Shown piece by piece: positions 50,690 to 58,219 of a stretch of DNA of 64,000 nt. Position 1 is the first letter of the stretch. Each line of letters begins with the position of its first letter. Below the pieces are notes generated by a model, which had not been told where the DNA came from, ran no database searches, and saw only the letters and a list, made by a program, of their open reading frames with translations. The DNA is from Symbiodinium natans (taxonomy: Eukaryota > Sar > Dinophyceae > Suessiales > Symbiodiniaceae): NCBI GenBank assembly GCA_905221605.1, contig CAJNDS010000423.1:62001-126000 (forward strand), given 5' to 3'. A program made the position numbers and the translations under genes.

Positions 50690-51517
50690 ATGGATGATGA
50701 GCCTACAGTCATTCACACAAATTTGCCGACCTTGGCTCCCGCGAACTGGTTGGACTTCCGCGCCTACATGTCTGATCTGGCACGTCAGGGCCGTCAGGAT
50801 GAGTTGTGGTCCATCTGGAGTCGGGTTGCTGAGATTACACACCTACCGGCACCCTCCCCATCGATTACAGACTTTGACTTCTTGGGTTCCAAGGTTCCGG
50901 TGCGCCGGATTGTCTGTACCCAGGCTGGGTGTGATCGATGCGGGCGAGCCAGAGGTGGTTACCAATTCCCCTTCCTTGGCCCCTGGTCCAAGAGTGCAGC
51001 CATCGTGGAGGAGCCTGAGTTGGGGCCAGCGGTGGCCTTTGCCGCCTACGATCGTTGCCGAGAAGTTCTTGCAGAGGACAGGCTGTGGGATGCTAGCTCG
51101 GGCTTGGAGCTGCAGGATATGCTCACTGCTACATTTGCGCGTGTGCTCTATCAGGCCGAGATCAACGACCTCCACGGCGCAGACCATCCCTCTGTGGACG
51201 ATGTGTTTCGGGCTTGGCGAACCTGGCAGCAGGGACAACGGGCCTGGCGCGATCCACTCTTACTCCCAGAGCCCACGCCCAACCAGGCACGGGCCAATGA
51301 AGTGCACAAAGCCCATCGGTCTATGCTGCTTTGGCTACGATGGGCGGCAGACCCCGCGGGCCGGTCTATGCCTGCGGTCTGTGTGGACTGCGGGGGCTCA
51401 GGGGATTTCGTGCACCAGATCTTGCAGTCAGCAATGTGCCGTGATTGCTTGCAGGCACGGGTGGCCATGGCGTCACGGCCCCTGTCCGACAGTGGCTCTG
51501 GGAGTGAGAGCGACTGA
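50690..51517 (+). CDS. retroelement ORF1, Cys-pair protein of unknown role
   Basis: A 275-aa protein starting MDDEPTVIHTNLP at the first ATG after the splice acceptor. It has CTQAGCDRCGR near residue 75-85 and, near the C-terminus, CVDCGG followed by MCRDCLQ, which look like metal-binding Cys pairs. It ends in an acidic Ser tail (SDSGSGSESD). A similar CKDCLQ pair occurs at the end of the phosphatase ORF (54.8 kb), so the two may share a zinc-ribbon-like module. No family is recognised; its position suggests a structural or regulatory element protein. An overlapping longer frame on the same strand starting at 50673 is a shadow in this stretch. Confidence 0.65.
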   Translation: MDDEPTVIHTNLPTLAPANWLDFRAYMSDLARQGRQDELWSIWSRVAEITHLPAPSPSITDFDFLGSKVPVRRIVCTQAGCDRCGRARGGYQFPFLGPWSKSAAIVEEPELGPAVAFAAYDRCREVLAEDRLWDASSGLELQDMLTATFARVLYQAEINDLHGADHPSVDDVFRAWRTWQQGQRAWRDPLLLPEPTPNQARANEVHKAHRSMLLWLRWAADPAGRSMPAVCVDCGGSGDFVHQILQSAMCRDCLQARVAMASRPLSDSGSGSESD

Positions 51518-51839
51518 GAGGAGACTTGAGTCGAGTGTGGGGATCCGGGGCGGACCTCCAATTTTGCGGTACCCACAAATGCACATGTGTAATGGGCGGG
51601 GAGTGACCCCGCAAGCGCCATTTTCTTGTGAGCGGCAGGGAGTTACCCTGTTTGCATCACTGAAATGCTCAGGTCGTCGCTCGGAGTGGTCAGGCTGGGC
51701 GAGTTCGGCGAGGACCCTGGGGAAATTTTGCAGTCTGTGTTCAAGTTCTTTGTTTCGCTGTTCGGGAGCATCTCATGGTCTGAGGGTCCACCTGAGCTTT
51801 GGGCTTCAAGCATTGGGCTTAGGGCTGGTCTTGCTTACC

Positions 51840-54215
51840 ATGCCGGGATCTCTCGGGGTCTATGCAGCCGAATCCTTGGCAGCAGACTCTGCGCCTGAAG
51901 CAGCATACACGGCCCTTGACGAGTATGCCACCCAGTATGCGTCTCGGTGGCGCACCCAACATGGCTACGCGAATGACACTGACTTTGCATTTGCGTTCGC
52001 TAGCTATGAGGAGGCACGCGCTACGGGAGGAACCCTGATTGCAGAAGAGTGGGCAACCATTCGATCTGAGGCATCAGGCTCTCTCTTTGGAGCAGTGGCG
52101 TCTGCCTTGGATGCGCCGGTGGGTTCGAGCAACCTGGCAGCGCAGGTGGCACGGAGGCCGACTACCTTCCTCAAGAGAGTGGCGGCCAAGGGGCGATTGT
52201 TTCGTAGCTGTGCTCATCGAGATCCCCCCCAGGCCCAAAGTCAGGTCAGTCTGGCGGAGGAGTTCGCTGACGAGCTAGCAGAGGCACTGTATCAATTGGG
52301 GGCCATGAAGCCGGCTGGGGAAATCACGGCCCAGTTGGAGCAGGAGTGGCGTGCAGCTCTGAGGCGTCGGGCCACGGGGAAGATCCTCGTCACAGAGCGG
52401 CCTACACTGAAGGGGGCACTTCTCACTTTCGGCGAACTCCAGGTCCATATGTTTGAACGAGGTCGCCGCTTTCCGCCAGGAGCAGTCGATGTGGACGCCT
52501 TTCTCTTTGGTGGGACCAAAGCACAGTCGCGGGCCTTGGCCGGCCTGAAGTGGCTAGCCAAAACGGGCACCTTGGGCCTCGAGTTGGGAGGTTACGACTT
52601 CCGCCAGAACCCCCAAAAGGAGCCCAAGCAGGCGGCGGTGCTGGTGCCAACAATGGTACCTATCCTGGAGCAAGCAGTGCAGGACATGTATCAGGCCAAC
52701 AACCCTCTGTGGCGTGCTCTGGTGGGGCTTTGGTGCTGCATGACGGGGTGTTTGCGGTTTGAACACTTGCGGCGGGCATCCCCAATGCGCCTCTCCAGAT
52801 CGACCTTCCACTTCCACTGCAGTCGAGGGAAGCAGCGCGGCAATCGTGCAGGCTTCGACTTTGCGGTGCCGGCGGTCTTTTGCTCTGGATGGCCTTGGGC
52901 CCGTCTCTGGTTGAAGAGTTGGCAAGCCCTGCCCCAAGGTGCACAGACCTACAGCGGGTTGCCATTCGATGCTGCAGGGGCACCCTTTACCACGGCCCAA
53001 GCCATCAAGGTGGCGCAGGACATCTTCACGCCACATGTGGGAGCTGACGTTACCAGCTTAACGTCATACTCGTTTCGGCGTGTAGGGCCGACATACGCCA
53101 ATTTGGCCGGATGGGCAGCTTCGGATCAACTTGCACTAGGAGATTGGCTAGACACAACCAAGCAGAAGGCCCAGGGAATCACTATGCCACTGCGTTACAG
53201 TGGAGCCAGGTATACGACGAGTGTCCGTCGTAAGCACTGGCTGGCAGGCTCCATCGGCGTGCTGACCTCCTTTGCGACATGGGATGAGATTCCAGGTGCC
53301 GAGTTGGCCAAGGCGGAGTCGACCGGGGCGGCAGTGATGGAAGTGGCTATTCAGAGGGATCTGCATACAGAATGGCAGAGCCCTATTCGCCTCCGGGAGA
53401 CTAAGCCCCGCTTCAACGTGCCACGTACATTGCCGTTGCCTGACAGAGTCGAGTACATGATGCCAAGGCAGATCAACGGCAAGAGGGTGTCGGCTTCACT
53501 TCGTGATGGAGCACGTCTTTGTGTCGAATATCAGAGGGGGAGGTGCAGCGGTCCTTCCCCTTGCCCGGCAGGCCAGCATCGATGCGCGATCCTGGTTCAG
53601 TCAGGTCGCGTTTGTGGTGGTTCCCATCCGGCCAAGGAATGCAGGGAGAAGCGCGCGGTGCTTGCTCCTCTATCGCCTGAGCGTGAGGGGACACGCCCCA
53701 AGGTGGCCGCGGTGGTCCTGCGGCCACGAGCAGGGGCACCTAAGGCTTCCAAGGAGGAAGCTGCGGCATTGCCGCCTCATCCTAAGAAGGGGCCGCAGCG
53801 GCGCGCGCTGGCGAGTGACGCCAGCGACCTTCCGCCACTGAAGCGGCAGCGGGTGGAATCCCCAGCAGTTCCCGTGAGGCCACCGCCTGAAGCCCCGCGG
53901 CGGATTCCTGCAGAGCCTGTGGGCCCGCCTCCGAGCAGACTCCTACGGCCGCGCACCCCTCCCAAAACCCCACCGCCGTCATCTCCCAGTTCGACGAGAC
54001 CTCGAGAGAAGCGCCCTGGGCAGTCAGGGGCGGACACCTGGCCTCGGAGGGAGGAGTGGGGCGAGCAATCTGGAGGTGCACTTCGATCGTCTGGCTACGG
54101 TGGGTGGCAATTCGGCGCAGCGGCCTACGAAGATCTGGGAAGGAGCGAATGGTGGTATCCTGTGGCTGGCAGGGCTGCCTACGGAGGACACAGCGTCTTC
54201 CTTTCCGCGCTGTGA
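51840..54215 (+). CDS. tyrosine recombinase with C-terminal CCCH finger
   Basis: 791 aa from ATG 51840; the frame is open further upstream, and an ATG near 51578 is an alternative. The catalytic domain lies at about residues 270-470. It has TGCLRFEHLRR (first Arg), a hairpin Lys in RGKQRGNRAG, YSFRRVGPTYANL (the HxxR box, with Tyr for His), LGDWLD, and the probable nucleophile Tyr in MPLRYSG. These would cut and rejoin circular cDNA at the insertion site. Around residue 558 a finger follows: CVEYQRGRCSGPSPCPAGQH, then CAILVQ and CGG..H..KEC, close to the finger of the Gag-like ORF. A Pro/Arg-rich tail leads into the overlap with the phosphatase frame. The last ~50 residues (after about 54060) overlap real phosphatase sequence in another frame and may not be native. 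Confidence 0.75.
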   Translation: MPGSLGVYAAESLAADSAPEAAYTALDEYATQYASRWRTQHGYANDTDFAFAFASYEEARATGGTLIAEEWATIRSEASGSLFGAVASALDAPVGSSNLAAQVARRPTTFLKRVAAKGRLFRSCAHRDPPQAQSQVSLAEEFADELAEALYQLGAMKPAGEITAQLEQEWRAALRRRATGKILVTERPTLKGALLTFGELQVHMFERGRRFPPGAVDVDAFLFGGTKAQSRALAGLKWLAKTGTLGLELGGYDFRQNPQKEPKQAAVLVPTMVPILEQAVQDMYQANNPLWRALVGLWCCMTGCLRFEHLRRASPMRLSRSTFHFHCSRGKQRGNRAGFDFAVPAVFCSGWPWARLWLKSWQALPQGAQTYSGLPFDAAGAPFTTAQAIKVAQDIFTPHVGADVTSLTSYSFRRVGPTYANLAGWAASDQLALGDWLDTTKQKAQGITMPLRYSGARYTTSVRRKHWLAGSIGVLTSFATWDEIPGAELAKAESTGAAVMEVAIQRDLHTEWQSPIRLRETKPRFNVPRTLPLPDRVEYMMPRQINGKRVSASLRDGARLCVEYQRGRCSGPSPCPAGQHRCAILVQSGRVCGGSHPAKECREKRAVLAPLSPEREGTRPKVAAVVLRPRAGAPKASKEEAAALPPHPKKGPQRRALASDASDLPPLKRQRVESPAVPVRPPPEAPRRIPAEPVGPPPSRLLRPRTPPKTPPPSSPSSTRPREKRPGQSGADTWPRREEWGEQSGGALRSSGYGGWQFGAAAYEDLGRSEWWYPVAGRAAYGGHSVFLSAL

Positions 54216-54801
54216 CATTCAGCTCAATTGGATGCAGCAGGCGGTGGCAGCACGTGGTGGCGTGGCGTTGCCGGGTGCCCTGCAACTCCAGATCAGCATC
54301 ACTGATTCGACGTCTCGGGACGATCAGTGGCGCGAAGCTTGGCCAGTCATTCGCCAAACCCTCTTCACAGGAGGTAGTGTCCTGGGCCACTGCATGGCTG
54401 GCCGCCATCGAGCTGCCACTGGGCAGTCCCTCCTCTTGGCCTTGGTGGACAACATCAGCTTCGAGGAAGCCCAGAGGCGTGTCAGCCGTCTACGTGACGT
54501 CGAGATCCACAAGGCAATGGCTCAGGGCACGGTGGCGAAGTGGGTCCGCTACACCCGAAAGAACAGCATGTCGGGCAAGGTTTGGCCATCCCCTCGAGCA
54601 TTCATCTTCACGGACCGGTCCCAGATTCACTTGGAAGTGGAGCAAGGAGTGCCTCTTTGCAAGCATCGCCAAGGATCCATTGCTAGCCAAAGGCTCAAGG
54701 ATGTGACCGAGGTTGAGTCCGTGGAGGAAGCCCAGGGCTACGATCGTCCCTTCTGCAAAGACTGCCTCCAGCGGGCAGCAGCGAAGTTCCACCCAAAGTG
54801 A
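54061..54801 (+). CDS. dual-specificity-phosphatase-like domain of the retroelement
   Basis: The frame is open from about 53842 and lacks an obvious ATG, so it is probably made as an extension of the recombinase by a +1 frameshift, or the element carries a frame error. Sequence: ILWLAGLPTEDTASSF, then ALQLQISITDSTSRDD with the probable general-acid Asp in ITD. The catalytic loop is GHCMAGRHRAATG: His 54388, Cys 54391, Arg 54409, an exact HCx5R. FEEAQRRVSRLRD follows as the loop-end helix. The C-terminal part has CKHRQ and CKDCLQRAAAKFHP, a possible zinc site. A phosphatase is not a usual component of tyrosine-recombinase retrotransposons. It would be predicted to act on phosphoproteins or RNA 5' phosphates, but the substrate is unknown. 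Confidence 0.7.
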   Translation, partial: ASNLEVHFDRLATVGGNSAQRPTKIWEGANGGILWLAGLPTEDTASSFPRCDIQLNWMQQAVAARGGVALPGALQLQISITDSTSRDDQWREAWPVIRQTLFTGGSVLGHCMAGRHRAATGQSLLLALVDNISFEEAQRRVSRLRDVEIHKAMAQGTVAKWVRYTRKNSMSGKVWPSPRAFIFTDRSQIHLEVEQGVPLCKHRQGSIASQRLKDVTEVESVEEAQGYDRPFCKDCLQRAAAKFHPK

Positions 54802-55186
54802 GTGTGCAGAGGGGCTGTACATCAATCCCCCGGAGTTACCGGGTGGATAACATGCTGCATTTAAGAGAGACGAATTCCACTCTCTGATAAGGCTCCGGTC
54901 GTGACCCTCGCAGGTGCTGAAACGGTATTGTTCTTAGGGCTCCAGGACAAGCGCAGAGCTTGTCGTAGGGAGTGGGGCGTACCCGTCCGACATAGGTTGC
55001 CATGCAAAAGATTGTCTGGGGCGCACATGCTAGGGCCTGGGGCGGCGTAGCATGTGGTGTCGGCTGTGAGCCAGCCGTGTCTGCCATGCAACAGAGTGGC
55101 TGTTGTGAGCTAGGGCAGCTAGGCAGTGCATGCGTCCACGACAGTCTTCTTTTTAATTTTCTTACGCCCTCACACCTCCCCCCCCC
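54802..55186. other. non-coding spacer between the two gene blocks
   Basis: About 385 bases without a credible gene. It ends in a long pyrimidine tract and probably holds the acceptor and perhaps promoter signals of the Gag-Pol transcript. Confidence 0.55.
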
Positions 55187-55188
55187 AG
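55148..55188 (+). promoter_or_regulatory. strong splice acceptor before Gag
   Basis: CTTTTTAATTTTCTTACGCC followed by a C tract and CAG ends at 55188, 106 bases before the Gag ATG. It indicates a second trans-spliced mRNA, or the end of an intron from ORF1. Confidence 0.55.
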
Positions 55189-55294
55189 GATTGCACACTG
55201 TGTTCGATCTCGCAGGATTTCGCGCAGCTGTCAGCCCAAGGCCCGGCCGATCCTTAGTGCAGGGGTGTGGAGTGACCACGGTTTCGGCCTAGCC

Positions 55295-56512
55295 ATGGCA
55301 TCTTTTCACTTAGTGCCGAGAGACGGCGCTGATTTTCGTGCTACACTTGTGTCGCTGCAACTCAATTTCGAATTTGCTGATGAAATCCTCGAGGCCCTGG
55401 TCAAGGCCAAGCTCAAGAACCTTGAGGAATTCCGGTACTTCTTCGAGTCGGAAGCCGAGATAGGGGTCTGGGTTCAGAGACTCAACTTGGGCGATGTCCA
55501 GGGCGTGCAAACCGCACGTTTGAGGCGCACCTGGGCTGCAGTGAAGGTTTTCTTTCAGCATGCTGACGCAGGGAGGACCAAAGTCGGCGAATCAGACTTG
55601 GACGATCTCTTGGATGATACAAGCCTGCGTGACATGAAGCAGCAATTCTGGCGCAGGTATCGTACCAGATTCCCCCCCGAGCTCTATCCTTCGGATGCAA
55701 CACTCTCGCGAGTGACGCGAGAATTAAACAAGCGCCTCCTGTGCGTTTTCTCCGTATGGAAGGTCAAGAGCTTGCAGTTCCAGCTGGTTACTACCAGCAA
55801 GAAGAGACGCTTGGGGGACGGCCTGTTCACGGAGGAGACGGAGCAGGAGGAGTCAATCCCGCACGATTGGGAAAACTACCTCGACCGCCTCCACATCCTC
55901 TTGACAGCCTACGCGTTGGCAGGGGTGGATCAGGTGGCGGGAGCGCCCCAGGCCAATCAGGAGCACACGCTTGGAGCGGACTCCACGATCTTTGTCCAGG
56001 CGCCACTGGACGTCCTTATGGAGTACTACTACCGCGCCAAGAGGTCGGTGGTTTCGCTACCAGCACACAAGCGGCTGGACTGGCTGCAGCAGAGAGACTC
56101 CGAGGAGAGGGCAGTCTGGGTGGCCAAGTTCCGCGAGTCCACCAAGACACTCGGCCAAGTCGTGCGTGAGGTGTTCAATCTCAGAGACGCGCACTGGATC
56201 GCCATCCAAAGCGGAGGCCCAGGAGAATCTAGCCACAATCCCACACCGAAGATGCTGGCCGCGGCAACTACCCAGCTACCGAGCCCGCCTAAACTTTCCT
56301 CGTTCCAGCTCGGCACCCCGGTAGCGGGCAAGAAGGTGGCCAGAGTCATGAAGGATGGCAAGCGTCTGTGCGTCGAGTTCCAGCAAGGACGTTGCAACAA
56401 AGGAGCCAAGTGTCCTGATCGGCACATGTGCGGGATTGTCCTTCGAGGCGAGCGAGTCTGTGGTTCAACGAAGCATGGGGCCAAGGACTGCAAGCAGAAA
56501 GTGAAGGCCTGA
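55295..56512 (+). CDS. Gag-like protein with CCCH zinc finger
   Basis: 405 aa from MASFHLVPRDGADF (first ATG; an in-frame GTG lies upstream). The body is helical and charged: ADEILEALVKAKLKNLEE, WRRYRTRFPPELYPSDATL, LMEYYYRAKRSVVSLPAHK, as expected for a coat protein. The C-terminus has C-x7-C-x5-C-x3-H (CVEFQQGRCNKGAKCPDRH), then CGIVLRGERVCG and KDC, a CCCH-type finger related to the recombinase tail. It presumably packages element RNA. It ends in TGA at 56510-56512, after which the same frame stays open into the methyltransferase-like ORF. Confidence 0.65.
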   Translation: MASFHLVPRDGADFRATLVSLQLNFEFADEILEALVKAKLKNLEEFRYFFESEAEIGVWVQRLNLGDVQGVQTARLRRTWAAVKVFFQHADAGRTKVGESDLDDLLDDTSLRDMKQQFWRRYRTRFPPELYPSDATLSRVTRELNKRLLCVFSVWKVKSLQFQLVTTSKKRRLGDGLFTEETEQEESIPHDWENYLDRLHILLTAYALAGVDQVAGAPQANQEHTLGADSTIFVQAPLDVLMEYYYRAKRSVVSLPAHKRLDWLQQRDSEERAVWVAKFRESTKTLGQVVREVFNLRDAHWIAIQSGGPGESSHNPTPKMLAAATTQLPSPPKLSSFQLGTPVAGKKVARVMKDGKRLCVEFQQGRCNKGAKCPDRHMCGIVLRGERVCGSTKHGAKDCKQKVKA

Positions 56513-56515
56513 TGG
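56510..56515 (+). promoter_or_regulatory. candidate stop-codon readthrough site (TGA TGG)
   Basis: The Gag stop TGA is the only stop between Gag and the next domain in one frame. The linker after it reads WGPEGGEATPSSGSST then DSEDPESPL, acidic and Ser-rich like a real linker, and continues into MADIFSGPNAP. Readthrough, or reinitiation at ATG 56588, are both possible. Confidence 0.4.
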
Positions 56516-56587
56516 GGCCCCGAGGGGGGGGAGGCGACCCCCTCCTCGGGGTCTAGCACGGATTCCGAGGATCCGGAATCGCCGCTG

Positions 56588-58219
56588 ATGGCAGACATCT
56601 TTTCTGGTCCCAATGCCCCGCTCACGAAAGCTTTCCTGTTCTGTGGATGGCGCTGCCTGACGTTGGATATTCAACTGGACTCCTCGCATGATCTGGCACA
56701 CCCCCTTCGGCAGCAGAGCCTCAGGGAGCAGCTCAAGGAGGCCGATTTTGTGTCCGCGGCGTTCGACTGTTCCACCAAAAGCAGAGCGAGGGAGGTGCCG
56801 AGGGTGTTCAATGATGGGCGCCGGGGCCCAGGTCCCCTCCGCTCTACTCGACAACCCGAGGGACTGGACGGCCTGTCGCCGGCGGATCAGCACCGCGTCA
56901 AGCGTGACAACAATGCCTGTGGCTTTATGCTGCAAGTCATGCAAGAGGTGGCGGAGAGAGGAGCTGGGGCAATGCGAGAGAATCCGGTGAACAGCTTGCA
57001 TTGGCTACTTCAGCAAGAGGTGGCAGCTTTCCGCACAGGGCTCTGGGCGGATACTCATTATGATGCCTGTTGTTGGGGAGGAGCCCGATGCAAGAGGCAG
57101 CGCCTTCGTCACAACATCCCAGAGATATCCTCATGGCCCCCCCTCCAATGCCACCATGTGCATGCCAGTGACGAGTGGCAACCATATCTGCTGAATGGAC
57201 GATACGTGTACCCCACCAAGGAGGAGGCGGAGTACACAGCGCCATTTGTCTTTGCAGTTGCCGTTTCCGTGTCATGGTGGGCCGTCCGGGTGGGCCGAGC
57301 GAAGCTGGCTGTGCCGCGCATGCCGACGCCCTGTTGCGTGGGGCGGCGTGAGGAGTGGCCACTGATGGATCCGAGATCTTTGCGGTCATGGGCGCTGGCA
57401 CCGCTTGCCATCTCTTTGGGTTTGGGGCCAGCTAGTGCCGAAGAAGCAGCTCGGATCCCACCGAGGAAAGTCGTGGAAGCAGTCATTGGTGCCGATGGGA
57501 CCCTCCCACGTAACTGCATTTACGTGGGGCCGGGCCATCACCGACATCGGCTGGCGCGCAGTAAATGGGCACCTCCCTTCACGGCGGGTCACGATTGCGC
57601 ATTCGACGAGTTCCTGCCGCGCTACGTTCAACACATCAGGGACAACTTGAGCGACCACCTCACCGAGTTGATAGGGAAAGTCCTGGTGGTCGATGCCGTG
57701 GCAGAACACCCCTCGGAAGGGGATGCTTTGGCGGGCCTTGTCTTTGAGCACTTGTCGACTGTGAGATCCACGTCACAGCCGCAGCAGAGCACCAACCCCA
57801 GGGGCCGAGCAAGGAAGCGGAGCCATCGCTTCCCTAGAGCGCTGGGGCTGGCCATAGCTCCGCTGGCGGATGCATCTTCCATCTTTTCCGACTTTATGCG
57901 CCAGGAAGACGTGGTCCTCGCAGTCCGCAAGCTCTTTCCGGAAGCATGGATGACCGGGTTCACCTTTCCCTGCATCGAGGACCTTATTAATGCCCCCCCG
58001 TTCGATCTTTACAGGCGCTGGCTCCGAGTGTCGGAGCTTGACTGGGCTGGTGCTTGCGGCCCGGCCACTGGTCCCTCCACCGTGCGCATCCTACAGAGAG
58101 CGGCGGGGCAGCAGGCAGGAGCACTCAGTCAACGGGCAGCCTTGCCGCCACTTCCAACAAGCGCTGGCGCGCATCCGTACACCCATGCCTACGGAACAGG
58201 CTCCCGTGCTGGACAATGA
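56588..58219 (+). CDS. methyltransferase-like and DUF4326-like protein
   Basis: 543 aa. The N-terminal domain has MADIFSGPNAPLTKAFLF and CGWRCLTLDIQ like a Rossmann motif I. ADFVSAAFDCSTKSRARE lies where DNA cytosine methylases carry their Pro-Cys loop, and RENPVNSLHW where they have an ENP-type motif. CCWGGARCKRQRLRHNI and GRYVYPTKEEAEYTAPF follow. This resembles the methyltransferase domains of DIRS-type elements (inference). The second domain (about residues 310-390) has CIYVGPGHHRHRLARSKW, APPFTAGHDCAFDEFLPRY, ELIGKVLVV and SEGDALAGLV, in the order of a DUF4326 fold but lacking its Cys pair. The tail DLYRRWLRVSELDWAGACG overlaps the RT frame from 57990, and a frameshift probably joins them. 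Confidence 0.6.
   Translation: MADIFSGPNAPLTKAFLFCGWRCLTLDIQLDSSHDLAHPLRQQSLREQLKEADFVSAAFDCSTKSRAREVPRVFNDGRRGPGPLRSTRQPEGLDGLSPADQHRVKRDNNACGFMLQVMQEVAERGAGAMRENPVNSLHWLLQQEVAAFRTGLWADTHYDACCWGGARCKRQRLRHNIPEISSWPPLQCHHVHASDEWQPYLLNGRYVYPTKEEAEYTAPFVFAVAVSVSWWAVRVGRAKLAVPRMPTPCCVGRREEWPLMDPRSLRSWALAPLAISLGLGPASAEEAARIPPRKVVEAVIGADGTLPRNCIYVGPGHHRHRLARSKWAPPFTAGHDCAFDEFLPRYVQHIRDNLSDHLTELIGKVLVVDAVAEHPSEGDALAGLVFEHLSTVRSTSQPQQSTNPRGRARKRSHRFPRALGLAIAPLADASSIFSDFMRQEDVVLAVRKLFPEAWMTGFTFPCIEDLINAPPFDLYRRWLRVSELDWAGACGPATGPSTVRILQRAAGQQAGALSQRAALPPLPTSAGAHPYTHAYGTGSRAGQ

Noticed and set aside
50673-51839. The first 389 codons of a 1180-codon open frame running into the recombinase
   Set aside because: It starts with GTG and overlaps ORF1 (50690-51517), whose frame has a proper ATG, natural composition and a splice acceptor. 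The recombinase was therefore started at ATG 51840.
54056-54706. Alternative 216-codon frame over the phosphatase region
   Set aside because: Arg/Trp/Ser-biased text with no motif; the frame with HCMAGRHR is clearly the coding one.
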